From Dryococelus australis (Eukaryota; Arthropoda; Insecta; Phasmatodea; Phasmatidae), in assembly GCA_029891345.1 (NCBI GenBank), contig CM057009.1:307684666-307748665 (forward strand): a stretch of DNA of 64,000 nucleotides. The letters are read 5' to 3'. How positions within the stretch are numbered: the first letter of the stretch is position 1; each line of letters opens with the position of its first letter. This document shows positions 23,340 through 34,723 of the stretch, piece by piece. A program made the position numbers and the translations under genes. The notes beneath the pieces are model-generated. The model searched no databases and was not told where the DNA came from. It saw only the letters and a program-made list of their open reading frames with translations.

Positions 23340-25115
23340 ATTGTTACCTTGTGTTTTGTTTTTGTATTTCTTGCCTGGGTTCACGGCCGGTATCATGTTC
23401 TGAATGGATGTGTAATTTACACCGCCTCAACCCCAACTTATTTTGAATCCTGTAGAATCTTGCAGCGATGTCGGTGTTAAATTCTATATTCAGTTCCGGG
23501 AATAGGTCGCAGTCTTTGGTGTGGTGTCCCATATACATGCACAAAGCACAGGTTGCCTGGCTCTTGCTCCACGGTCCTATTACATGTCCGCCTCTACTGT
23601 GTCGCTGAGTGACAACACACAGCCTTGTGTGATCTGGTTTCCTGCCTTCCCGCACTCATATGTCTGGCCGTCCTTTATAGTTTCTGGTTGTGCTAAACTT
23701 TCCACTAGTTTGTCCTGTGACCTAATGCAGTTTTGAAAGCTATTTCCCTTATCTTTTGTTTTCTTTATTGCTTTATTCCTGAGATGTGTTTTTGTAAATA
23801 AAATTTTTGATGTTCGTTTATGTGATGTGGGTTTTTCGTACTTTGTTATAGTGTTATTTGGCCTGTAATGTTGGTAGTTATGGTTTTGGAAGTTTGGTCT
23901 ATTTTGGTTTCTGTAATTTAGTTTTTCATACATTTGGGGTTGTTTCTTTGGTGGTGAGGTTTGGGTTTCTAGTGTCTTTAAGGTGAGATTGGCAATCTCT
24001 TCTTTTAATTTTGTAATTTCGGAATGCAATTTTTCAGTTTCTGGGCTGTGTAATACGGTCGCAATGACTTCATTATATCTGCTTAACCCTAATTCTACTA
24101 TTTTCAAGTTGTTGGTAAGCTGTTCGACCATGTCATTTTGTAAACCGATAATATTATCTGCAATAGATGGCAAGAGTGTGTTCCAAATGATTTCGATGAA
24201 TTCTGTGTTGGAATATCTGGATTGTACTTTCTATGGTAGTAGGTGAGGTCCTCAATATGTGATTGATAGCTTTCCCCTATCCGCTGCTTTTTTGGTGTAT
24301 AACAACTGTCTGTATTTGTCCATTAGATCTAATGGCGTGAATGTGTTCTTGAATTTAGTGGCAATTTCATTCCATGTTATTTCATCTACCCTATTCTGCA
24401 CTGTATTTTCCTACGCCCTATTTGCCATTCCTTGGAGGAAAAATTTGACGCGTCTGCATTTATCTTTGTCATTCAACCCGTTTATGTTGCTAGTAGCCAT
24501 GAATTGATCAAGGAATTCGTGAATTAGATAGGTTGCATCCCCTGAAAAGGTGGGTATATTTTCTGCTTTTTGTTATATGACTTGTAACTACTGTGGGTCC
24601 ACCATTTTGTTTTGTGTTTTCTTGTGATTATACATCAATGTTTATTGCGAGTGGGGATTCGGTGTTCACATATGTGTGAGGTATGGTGTCGTGAATCTGC
24701 CTTAATGATAAGTTTACCTCGTCATAGATTGGTTGTTGTTCTGGTGTTTGTGGTACTTATCCTTTATTAGTGATTTTTGATACTAAACTTCTCGTTAACC
24801 TTGTAGATTGTGTGTCTAGGTGTGAGAAAAGGTCTGGGTTCTCTTGTTTATATCTTTCAGTTTTTTCTATTAATGAATTCAATCTTCTTGCTGTGTCGTT
24901 TTCTGCTTGATCTACTGTGTCTGATTCGCTTGTGAGAGATCTATAATTGCTGTTTTAAGTAAACTCCTTGCCGATGATACATATTGTTTGTCCTTGTGGG
25001 CATCATGCACATTGTTTGGTGTAATGTAAGGTTGACTGAAGTGTGTTATATAGTGTTTATAGTATAAAACAATATGGTGTTGTTTAGCAAGCTGTATTCC
25101 CTTTAAAACCCACAC
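23340..25115 (-). pseudogene. G1 gag
   Basis: Structural polyprotein of the element. The N-terminal end is near 25115 (frame 24912-25115). The middle is broken by stops. The frame 23580-24173 holds a predicted coiled-coil-like heptad segment (KLHSEITKLKEEIANLTLK). A CCHC zinc knuckle (C-x2-C-x4-H-x4-C) lies at 23509-23550 in an overlapping frame. Gene order and the knuckle establish gag. The same coiled-coil-then-knuckle layout is seen in G2. Confidence 0.85.
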
Positions 25116-25282
25116 ACTTATTTATTATACTAATGCAATGCAAAATTGGTATCTGTAGTTCGATCCGAAGAGTGGTTCCAGCATGCATTAAACTTACAAG
25201 ATAAAAGCTGCACTTCTGTACTATATTGGCATCTCGTTAATTATATCTGCCTTATTTGGCTGGCGTGCCAGGGGTTGGGGAT

Positions 25283-25299
25283 GGCTGGTGCCTCTACCA
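25283..25299 (-). promoter_or_regulatory. G1 candidate primer-binding site
   Basis: On the minus strand the sequence starting one base inside the 5' LTR reads TGGTAGAGGCACCAGCC. TGG is the expected complement of a tRNA CCA end. The tRNA species is not assigned. Confidence 0.6.
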
Positions 25300-25300
25300 G

Positions 25301-25759
25301 TGTTACGTTCCCTTAAGGGCAACACACATAATCTTAAATGTGTAGGGGGTGACATAATCAGTGAAGGTCCACAGTTAAATCAAAGCTAGTTGTTTACTAA
25401 ATCATCAACAATAACAAGTCCATTAAAAGCAATACAATAATTTCTTTGTGTTAAACTCTCCATTACAGAAATACTTTAATAACATTATGCTAACTCTCTG
25501 TTACAGCAATACAATAATTACGTTACGTTAACTCTCTGATTTAAAGTAACCATCCAGACTTTAAGGAAATACTATGCAGCTCTGTTCGGACGAATTCTCG
25601 GGGCACCGCGTTGCAGTCGTGGTGGACCCGGCCGGCATCACAGTGGCCTGATTATGTCTCTCTCCTGACATTGTGACACCGTCAATTATACACTAGCCCC
25701 GCTGGCCTCCTGTCGTGTTCCAACCCTCCGTGTTTAATGTAATTTCACCGAACACTGCA
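25301..25759 (-). mobile_element. G1 Gypsy element, 5' LTR
   Basis: About 460 bp, bounded TG...CA on the minus strand (TGCAGTGTTCGG...GGGAACGTAACA). It matches 17374-17904 but lacks an internal 70-90 bp block. With the 3' LTR it frames an 8.4 kb element. No matching target-site duplication is seen at the outer edges. Confidence 0.9.
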
Positions 25760-26257
25760 TGTCACACACACAATCTAATATATAATCTATGTTCCGGGCG
25801 TGACAGCATGGCAACCGTTCACAGCGAACAATTTTCCGGCTATTCATAACGTTTTGCAGTTTCACCAAGGCCTCCAAGGGTCCACACACTCGCTGCTGCG
25901 GGAAATACATCAGCATGTATAGTTTTTTTTTTTAGATTAGTCACCTCTGGATAAACCATACACATCATTCCCCATAACTGCAGGCATTATATAGTAATTT
26001 TATTAGATAATTTTTAGTAACATTGTCAGATGTTTGGGAAAATGACTGCAACTGGAATACTGTAGCTTCCATAAATCGTGCAGGTTCTTAGCGAGGGGGT
26101 TAGGTAAGCCGCTTGCCAGGGGACGAATGGGCGGAAGAGGGGCCTGCTCTCTCTTTCCTCCTATGCTACATGCGTTCAAAATATATTAGTTACAGTTCCT
26201 TCGGAGCTGGGGTTGTTGACAATGGATTGTGGTGCGCGACCGTAAAGATTCAACTAA
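25760..26257. other. No feature recognised
   Basis: Sequence between the G1 LTR and the DD82E-type transposase. It presumably includes the 5' end and TIR of that transposon, but I could not identify the TIR. Confidence 0.4.
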
Positions 26258-26466
26258 TTCTTGCACAGCAAGGAAAGAGATATAATTATTAGTGTTATTA
26301 GAGTGTGCGATGAAGAAGCGAAAAATAAATGCTTACTTGTCCATCAAAATAAAGCAACAGAAAGAGCAGCTAATTATACAAGCATGAGCAAGTCTTCTAT
26401 CGAACGACTTCGAAGGCAGAGTAGAGAAAATCCCTGTTCACAGCAAAGAACTCGAGGAAAACGAAG
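26258..26466 (+). pseudogene. DD82E-type Tc1/mariner transposase, exon 1 (helix-turn-helix part)
   Basis: Encodes the DNA-binding N-terminus: KERDIIISVIRVCDEEAK, then KATERAANYTSMSKSSIERL (helix-turn-helix-like), then RENPCSQQRTRGKR. This N-terminal pattern belongs to an insect IS630-Tc1-mariner family whose catalytic domain lies 2.4 kb downstream on the same strand. The expected initiator codon reads TTG (26261), with a TAA just upstream at 26255, so the start is probably mutated. The exon ends at AACGAAG followed by GTCAGTA, a good splice donor at 26467. Frame and phase (AG|A) fit exon 2. Confidence 0.8.
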
Positions 26467-28877
26467 GTCAGTACAAGATAGATTTTACTCTTTGTTTTAG
26501 CATTTACGCAAATATCTTATCACCCACCTATGGGACGCAGCTGGAAACCTAACGCTGTAGGTCCGTTTTGACGAAAAAACTGTAATATAGTTCTGTCAAC
26601 GCTTACTGGATTCATAAAGCTTTTTCCAATTCATTATCTGTTTTAATTCACGGTCAAATTTTATCACTTATTATAATTGAACGAAATTTAAAATACGTAT
26701 TATTTTTGTGAATTGCTTTCATATTTATATTTTAGGTGAAATTTTTAACAAGACATCAATTCTAAATGTTTTTGGAGATAATTAACTACAGTTGCGACAA
26801 TATTGGATGATCTATTTGCAAAACTGAACTCATTCGAGAATAAGAAACCTAATGAACTTGCTTAAAAAGGTTTCATAAAAGGTTTGAAAGACAACAGGTA
26901 ACACTGCGGCCTACGGGTTCACTCGCTTTCGATGTTTTTATATATCTACAACCACTTATTGAACTCATGCAGTTATAACTAAAACAATTAATTCCCATTT
27001 TTTTTCTACTTTACAACGCCCGCCAACCTGACGCACGAAGTACGTTGCAGCAGAGTGTATTTTTAAATACACGTTTTACTAAAAAAAAAAAAAATATAAA
27101 AATCTAAGCCACGTGTTCGCTGTGTTTTCATAGGAAAATAAATGACACTTCAGACTAGGATGGAATGGTTTTTCAAATACATCTCGCGCATTACAAATAT
27201 TATTCTGGCGCTCTTGTACATGGCCGAAAACGGCTTTTTCAGAATGCTATATCTTAAAACATACTGCATGCATGTCTGCAAATCTACCATAGGAACCTGC
27301 ACTGAAACTTCCTGTATACTCGCGTCCAAAAATGATAGCGTCACCGCGTAAAGTCCCATAGTTACAAGAGCACGACTGTAAACCTGTACACTGGTTCAGT
27401 TGCTTGCGTGTAGAGGCGACGGGGCACTTGATTCGCGTAACTGCTTGGCTCTTGTCGCCCACTCCCTTCTGTGCCTCAAATATCTAAAATGGCTTCAGGT
27501 AGGCGGGCGGGCACCTAAAGTAGACCTTAGTTTGAAGGACGAATAATGAAATTGTTTTCCTATCTGCGAGTACACACGTGTGTATGCACATGACATTTCG
27601 TTTTTATCTAAAGAGATGATAACAACTAGTATGTTTCATAATGATCAATAAATATGATACATGTTTTCAAAGTTGGCAGACACGCTCAGCTAATACACTA
27701 CTTACGCAAATATTGTATTCTTTTAACTGAGCAGTGTATGTAAATGGTACTTATAAATAACTATTTCCTGTAACGTTAACGAAGTTTCGAAGGGCAGTGA
27801 TAAATTTCCCCCCCCCCCCCCCCTTTTGGAATATAAAATTCTGCTACCAGGTCGCCGCAGGAGTTACATCGTATGCATGCATAAGTTAAACCCTTGATAC
27901 CTCAATATTATGCCACACCTGAATTACTCTCGCCTGTGATCACGCAGAGAAACTACCCCAAGTTTCGAAGCACTGTAGGTTTATACTATGTGCGCGACAG
28001 ACGGGCACACAGAGAACTGAGCCATCAGCACATTTTGTATGTCCCATGTAGGGTCACCATGAAAACAAATGATTTCTATAACTTTAAGCTGAAAATTTAA
28101 AATCAAGTTTCAAAATAACCATACAACCGCAAGCCCCGTTATAACGAATTGGAGAGTAATCTGCCCTAATACTCGCCTCCTGAGTGTTGCAGCTGTTATA
28201 ATTGTCTTCACAGAACATATATTTTCTTTAGACGAGCCATTGTTTTTAGACCACCTTTTATGATAGATATTTTATTGACTGGTTCATAATTACTATGTCA
28301 GTGCATTTAGGTATTTATCTTTGAGCTGACAATTCCTATGCCATTAAAATTCAAACCTGTAAATGACTTAATTCTTTCCGAAATAACCTATGTAGTGCTA
28401 CTGACTTTGGACGAAATGTATGTTAGAGGAAGGAACAATATTGTTCCTTAGGAGGAAAGAAAGCCGATAGCATGCTTCAATAATTAACGATCAGCCTTTG
28501 ACTATCCAAATGCCCTATCGAACTAATAAAGGCTGACTAACATAATATCGTTCGACACTAGTCGCATTATGAAGTAATAGTAAAAGAGGTGTTAGCCATA
28601 CACTTAGTGGCACAAGAAAAAATACGTTTGTTACACACTAAGAAAATAGTTTTCCAAAGTATGTATTTCAATAATTTGAATGCAGCAGTACATAATATTC
28701 TGTTACTAATTTATTAACTCGTTGCAACTTGTCCTCGACATCTACAACCCCCTGATTGAAATTTGAAAACCTAGGCGAGGATGTGGCACGAGGTTCGGTG
28801 ACACGCTGTTTTCATAGTATACGTAACATTATAAATGTATGCAAACTAATTAATGTCTTAATTTGTGTTTATTTCAG
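26467..28877 (+). other. Intron of the DD82E-type transposase, with insertions
   Basis: The donor is GTCAGTA at 26467; the acceptor is TTTATTTCAG ending at 28877. The 2.4 kb is AT-rich, long for a transposon intron, and probably contains later insertions. Positions 27225-27480 hold a dispersed repeat shared with 46840-47040 (minus strand). A 17-base C tract lies at 27808-27824. Confidence 0.6.
27225..27480 (-). repeat. Dispersed repeat R, copy 1
   Basis: On the minus strand, GTCGTGCTCTTGTAACTATGG followed by ACTTTACGCGGTGACGCTATC matches the minus strand at about 46840-47040, roughly 70-75% by eye over 150-200 bp. Both carry a partly open frame, but neither is a recognisable protein. The second copy abuts the right end of the large inverted-repeat structure. 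Confidence 0.6.
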
Positions 28878-29918
28878 ACCGAAAAAGACCAAGAAACTCG
28901 ATGTTGACAGCTTTGATCGATGATTCATTAGAGACGCTACAGCAGAATTCTATTTGGTGAAGAAAGTAGTCAGACTTATGCCAATTCTTCGCGAAAGGAT
29001 TGGATGTTAAGTGGAGCCAATCGTCACTAGGAAGACTCCTGAAAGACATGGGTTTCGTGTGGAAGCAGTACCAAAAGTAACGCAAGTTATTGGTAGAACG
29101 AGCTGTTGTCGTAGTTTGGCGTTCGATGTATCAAAAAACGCTGTAACAACTTATAGGAGAAGGCCATGGAATATTTTACCTAGATGAACCGTGGATGGAT
29201 ACTAACTTAACATTTAAGAAGTACTGGCAGAAGGAAGGCGAGGCTGAAGGTGTGATACAAAGTGGAAATGCTGCGAAGAGACTGATTGTTGTCCACATAG
29301 GATCCAGTGAAGTTTTTCTTTCCGGAGGTATTTTAGTTGATAAGGCAAGTGCCATCACTGGCGACTACCATGGGCAAATTAATGCCGTAAACTTCGATAA
29401 GCGGGTTACGCAGGAAGTATTGCCAAACTTACCGCCTCATGCAGTTATTGTTATGGACAATTCGCCGTACCATTCCAAACAAGCAGAAGAGCCTCCCTCA
29501 AAGCACAGTGTCAAGCAAGAAATTTTAGCTTGGCTGCAAAAAAAAGAGTCGCTTGTGATGGTACAATGCGTATCCCACACTCATTCACCTGCTTGAGCAG
29601 CACCGCACGGAACAAAACATCTTTGCTATAGATAGATTATTTCAACATCACGGCCATACTGTCGTTCGATTACCTCCATACGTGTCCTATATAAATGCAA
29701 TTGCACTTGCTTGGGCTGAGGTAAAGCTTTGCGTCAGATCACACAACACGTCGTGAGATTTGCCGTTGACAGTCCTTCAACATCTGATGATGGAAGCTGT
29801 AGAATATGTAACGAAGGAAGGCTGGGTTGGATTTTGTACCAATGTCAAGAACATTGAAGATGAATACTGGGAAAATGACCACCTCATGGAGACAGCTGTT
29901 GACGAGTTCCTAATTTAA
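28878..29918 (+). pseudogene. DD82E-type Tc1/mariner transposase, exon 2 (catalytic domain)
   Basis: Catalytic part of a cut-and-paste transposase. From 28878 the frame continues exon 1 (PKKTKKLDVDSFDR, then a TGA) and then shows a second helix-turn-helix region (KWSQSSLGRLLKDMGFVW). First catalytic Asp: YLDEPW at 29184-29186. Second: VIVMDNSPYHS at 29456-29458. The third acidic position, in the family's LNPIE motif, here reads INAIA, so Glu is replaced by Ala (29703-29705). The gap from the second Asp to this position is about 82 residues, allowing for one frameshift, which matches the DD82E ('Sailor') group of Tc1/mariner. Stops at 28920, near 29078 and near 29145, with frame changes around 28990 and 29590, make it a pseudogene. 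The normal stop is TAA at 29916-29918. Confidence 0.85.
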
Positions 29919-30675
29919 ATTAGGCGATGACAGTGACACTGAACTACATGTGATTCCTATTCCGATCAAGACAAATAAATTGACCAAGAAATATGCAATA
30001 ACAGTGACGACTCAAGTTTGGCTCAACCGTTGTAATATATCTTGTGTGTTTTCATTTGACGTCAATAGTAAGGGGTTCGCAACAAGTTCTTTCAATATTA
30101 TTGTTTCGTTTCATTTTCCTGAATGCTTTTACATAAAAATTGAATCAGGATTTTTAAATACACATATTGCAGTAACATTTACGTTAATTTCAAAGATTCT
30201 TTATATAAACTTTTGTGCATTATTGTGTTTGCAAAAAATAATCATTGCAAAAGTGTTTGTAATTAGTTATATCTCTTGTGTTTGGTAAAATGTGAAATGT
30301 TTGATTTTACTTCGTTCGCGGTTTGTACTTTCATAGCAACTTTGAACAAATATCATATTTTGAGATGTTTATGCATTATTTACAATTTAATTCGTATGCA
30401 TTGTTTATAAGTTTGAAGTTTTTCTCTACTTATATTGAATATGCTTATGTGAAAAAAAACGCTGTCTTTCCTACATATCTAGTTTGTAAAACTTTCCATT
30501 TTGGTATGAATGTTATTAAAACTCATTTAATGGTTATATTAATAACAATGTGATAATTTTTATCTCCACTAATGAATGCTTTACCAGACATGGGCACCCC
30601 CTTGAAAATTATTGGCTTTACGTCCCACGCAACATACTAAGCCCTTTCTGTATTCTTTAGAAACACCCGGCATGT
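29919..30675. other. AT-rich sequence, no feature seen
   Basis: Downstream flank of the transposase. A terminal repeat should lie near its start, but I could not recognise it. Short ORFs are AT-rich and not credible. Confidence 0.4.
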
Positions 30676-31075
30676 AAAGGCTGTACGCGATAAAGTGAGA
30701 ACTTTTTTAAATTTACCTTAAAAAAAGTCAGCGTTCTAATCTCCGTATATTTTAACGGACGCACTGACTGACATACGTCCAGTAAAGATTATAACAATGG
30801 AGGGAAATTAATTACATACCTTAACGTCAAATAGAAAGTGCTAGGTAACCATCTGGAATAACTTAAATTCCTACTTAACTTAATTTTTGTTCAACGCTTT
30901 GAAGTGTAAAATAAGCACATTTCCAAATATTTACTTTTCTAATAATTTCACACTTTCACTTTACCGACGCATGAATAAGGTGATGAGGCCCATAACAACG
31001 TTAATTTTACATAAGGCGGAAGTAGTTCTCAAGTAAGGCTTTAAAAAGTGCTCAGTTTACTGTGAACAGCCTATA
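30676..31075. mobile_element. MITE family M, long subtype, copy 3
   Basis: Left end AGGCTGTACGCGATAAAGTG; right end TTTACTGTGAACAGCCTATA. The interior matches copies 1 and 2 (GATGAGGCCCATAACAACG, TTAATTTTACATAAGGCGGAA). It is non-coding. Confidence 0.85.
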
Positions 31076-32554
31076 AAAATTTCCACCGTGATAGTCGGTC
31101 GACGAATCAGTGGCAGAGTTGGTTTCTCACGCAGCGGACGATACACAGTGGAATGAAATCATTGAGGAAGAAGGACTTGGAAAAGTGCACAGTTGATCGA
31201 GGACGAACCAACTGTCGTTACCAATTAACCAGTTTTGTAGAGCGCTCAGCAGCTCGAGCTAATGAGGTGGCGGGAATAAAAAAAAAAAATCTAGTAGAGA
31301 ATGGAGCGTTAACGAGAGAGGCCAGTGCTAACAAGGCGACTGCCTTTACGCCAGATACACGCTGAAACGTAAATGTTAACTTAATTCCGTGCATACGTAA
31401 CTACTTGGACGTCGGATGGAATGAAGTTCATATAAACATACGTAAAAAAATTTTATTTTTTGTATATAATATAAGTGGTAAAATTTCCAGCGAGTAAAAA
31501 TGTGTTAGAATAATATTACCTTTGTTTAATTAACACATAAAAAACGAGTTTGTAAAATTTTTGAAAATCAGACAACCAAATAACCTAAACGATGTAATAA
31601 AATTGAAGGCAAGGAAGCTCAACATTTGACTTAGTTCATTTGAAGTTGTGATTAAGAACCGCTACCGGTTGAATATATGCAAAAAAATTTCCCTATTTAA
31701 AACTTTTTGAAGAATATAAATAAAACGTATCTCAGTGTGCTTTCAGAGCTCGTTTAAAGTTTCCGATTACAATTTAAGTTAAAAAAATCTCAATTTGGAA
31801 TAAATGAGTGTTTTCTTCTGTGTATGCCAAATACAGAAATATTATGATTTTGATAAGAAATAATGCAAAAACTATTAAATATATATATTTTTTTGTGAAA
31901 TGACACTGCATATAATTTCTCCACGCCAAATGAATTTCACACAAAATACAACAATTATTTTGTATAGCCAGCAACCTCAAGAAATTACGAAATTTCCATC
32001 TGCGAATTCGGCTGCATAACAGTTATCGTGCGTACACACAGTTAATTTACGTATCTGTTTCCAAACTGAAAAAAAAAACAAAACAAATCGCTGGTTATAG
32101 TAATCTTATGAGGGAGGGAGGGGGAAACCCTACGAATCTCCCGACGCTCTTAAAATTAAAACGGGACGAATATTTCATTAATAAAAGAGTGGTGCGTTTC
32201 TGCCTGTTATTGGAGCTTATTAAACTGCGCCCGTCACTTATGTATGTTATTTAAGAAAACAAGACGAGAAAAAAATAATACGCCTTCCCCTTTTAAAGGG
32301 TAGTGGGAGATCTCTCACCGTACTACCTATGCACACAAAAAATATACATACATTTACACATATAGTATCAACTGCAATGAAAAATCGGACAAGTTCTGTC
32401 ATTTTATAGCTGTTGCCTACCTGACATATTCAAATATAGTGAAGTACTTTCTAAACACGGAATTTTTGCTGACACTATCATACGTGTCCCCAATGTATTT
32501 GACTACATAAAAAGGATAACAGAATGGTATGGACTTTTCAGGACATCGCGGGTG
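31076..32554. other. No gene recognised
   Basis: A less AT-rich stretch at 31085-31375 carries a 70-codon plus-strand ORF of unknown nature. The rest is AT-rich with G-run patches at 32110-32125. I cannot support a gene. Confidence 0.4.
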
Positions 32555-33229
32555 TTATAAATATTATTTTAGATCCATTAGTAGAAGGGAAATTATGAGT
32601 CTGGTCTAAGGGGATGGGGGATCGGATTCAGATTCGGGTTAGAAGTCATGTTGTGATATCACCCAACCGACATCTTTGATATCATTGATATTTTGACCCT
32701 GACCCTTAACATCTGACCTTGACCTCTGACCTTGAGATTTGATAGCAAAAACCGCAAAAACACTACAAAATCCCAAATATTCTGGAAAAAAAAAAAAACG
32801 AAAAATTATCAAAGAATTATTAAAAATTATTTTACAAATTATTTTTAATACTATTAAAAAAGGACCCCCCAAAAAATCTAATTTTTCCTAGAGCAGGCGA
32901 GAGGTATTAGCGACCCCGGATCAGGGGTCAATGACTCAAGTGACCTTTGGTCGGGGCAAGCAGACTGGTTAGGACCTTTAATCTTTCACCTTATACTTTG
33001 ACCCGAACAATCCAAAAAATCCGTAAAATTCAAAAAATAAATTAACAAAAATATTCCTAATTATAAAAAAAATTATTTTTTAAATTGTTATACAATTACC
33101 AACAATATATTATTGAAATAATTTTTGAAAAGTATTAAAAAATACTTAAATTTACAGAGGTTACCCCTAGCACATACCCATTACGCCATATTGGTAGGCA
33201 ACCACCATCTTAGTAGACATCACCCATCC

Positions 33230-33465
33230 ACCATATTAGATGCAAGTAACCTGGACCTTAATCCTGTGATGACATTGAAAACAAAAACTCCAGAAAAAAG
33301 CATAAATGTCAGCAAGCATATTACATAACAGACTACTGCCACCATATTAGATGCAGATACAGACTACCTCGACCTTGACTCCATGACCTTGAATGACCTT
33401 GAAAACAAAAACTCGAGAAAAATACATAAAAGTCAACAATCATTATATACTACAGACTACTGTCA

Positions 33466-33505
<40 letters not shown>

Positions 33506-33875
33506 TGCCACGAACTTGACTCCATTACCTTGAATGACCTTGCCAACAAAAAAAACCTGAGAAATAATACATTAAAGTCAGTGAGCATATTACATTACAG
33601 ATTACTGTCTCGAGCTTGACACATAGCATTTGATGACCTTGAAAACAAAAACCCGAGAAAAAATATATAAAAGTCAGCAATCATAATGAATTACAGACAA
33701 CTACAGCCATATTAGAAGTAGGTGACCTTGACCTTGATACCATAACCTTGAATGACCTTGAAAACAAAAACTTGAGGAAAAATACAGGAAAATCGGCCAA
33801 CATTATGTTGCAGACACCTACTACCATAATAGAAGTAGGTGATGTTGACATTGTATGTTTATGTTACTAAACCAG
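33230..33875 (+). repeat. Degenerate about 118 bp tandem repeats with TGACCTTGA words, left
   Basis: Five to six degenerate units, each with CCATATTAGATGCA-like, then GACCTTGA(A)TGACCTTGAAAAC, then AAAAACTCGAGAAAAAATAC-like words. One unit is interrupted by a (TA)n tract at 33469-33502. TGACCTTGA, reverse complement TCAAGGTCA, occurs repeatedly. It mirrors 45610-46130. Confidence 0.85.
33469..33502. repeat. (TA)n microsatellite
   Basis: A run of TA dinucleotides within one of the 118 bp repeat units. Confidence 0.95.
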
Positions 33876-34660
33876 AAACTCGCCTAGATGTTTTTTAATT
33901 ACTAAACTCAGCACACCATATAGGGATTCGGACGACGTAACTATCCCTGCTTCCACCATTTGTTGTATTTGACTTTGTAATTCCTCTCTTAGTTTGGGGT
34001 TGATTCTGTATTGTTTAGCGTGTATGGCTTTATTTGTTGTCAGCTCTAATTTGATTTCATAATTTTTTTTTGGCTAATTCTGTAATAGTGCTCGTGAACT
34101 TGTCCTGATATTTGTATAGCAATTCTTGTAGGGCCTTCCTTTCTTGGTGGAACAGTTATTGTTGATTCCTCCTATTTTAATATTAGGAATTCTCATCTCA
34201 ATGTTCTCAATTTTGTTCCTGCAAAATTCTATGCTATGGGTCATATGCTTATCTATGGTGGTGGTGTTTAAATGAACTTCTAATAATTTGTTATGAGGAA
34301 TGTATGAACATAATATTTTTGAGTATTGGTATGATGTCATATTTCTTTATGAAATCAACTGCTATCAATGAGGAGAAAGTCTTGTATGAATGCATGTGCT
34401 GATATGATCACATGCATGGGAGTTTTATATTGAGGAGCTTCGATTTCATGTGTGGCTTTTACTAGAGATAATGTTTTGGTAACAAGCACACACTGTTGAT
34501 TCGTAATGATTGTTGTAGCTATATAAGATCTGGGATACCTTGTATCTCGAAGTGCATTGTATTCTTTGCATCGTATTCGAACAAGGATGCATGGTGTTGA
34601 TGATTGTACAAACTGTTGGCGACATTTATGCTTGCTCATTGGGGTTCTGTGTTTGTATCC
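33876..34660 (-). pseudogene. G2 Gypsy protease and RT start, truncated
   Basis: On the minus strand the protease region (34639-34355) has a decayed active site (ALRDTRYPRSYI where LLDTGASRSFI-like is expected). It runs into an RT start motif (YRINPKLREELQSQIQQM, near 33960-34020). The element then stops abruptly at 33876 against left-arm sequence. Most of RT, RNase H, integrase and the 3' LTR are therefore missing. Relation to G1 and G3 is at superfamily level; the gag layout is like that of G1. Confidence 0.8.
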
Positions 34661-34723
34661 CGATGGTTTGCGGAACTTGTCATGGCTCAGGTCGCGTGCT
34701 CGCCTTTCATCATTGCCACTCTA

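Larger units (their letters stand above)
32555..33875 (+). repeat. Large inverted repeat, left arm, outer part
   Basis: Aligns in reverse complement with about 45576-46795. The outer edge reads AGAAGGGAAATTATGAGTCTGG, then GGGGGATCGGATTC, against AGAAGAATTATGAGTATGGC, then GGGGGATCGGATTC on the other arm's minus strand. It continues with GACC-rich sequence and then the about 118 bp repeats. The right edge at 33875 (ACTAAACCAG) is the insertion point of G2. Identity by eye is moderate (about 70-80%), with many small indels. Confidence 0.85.
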
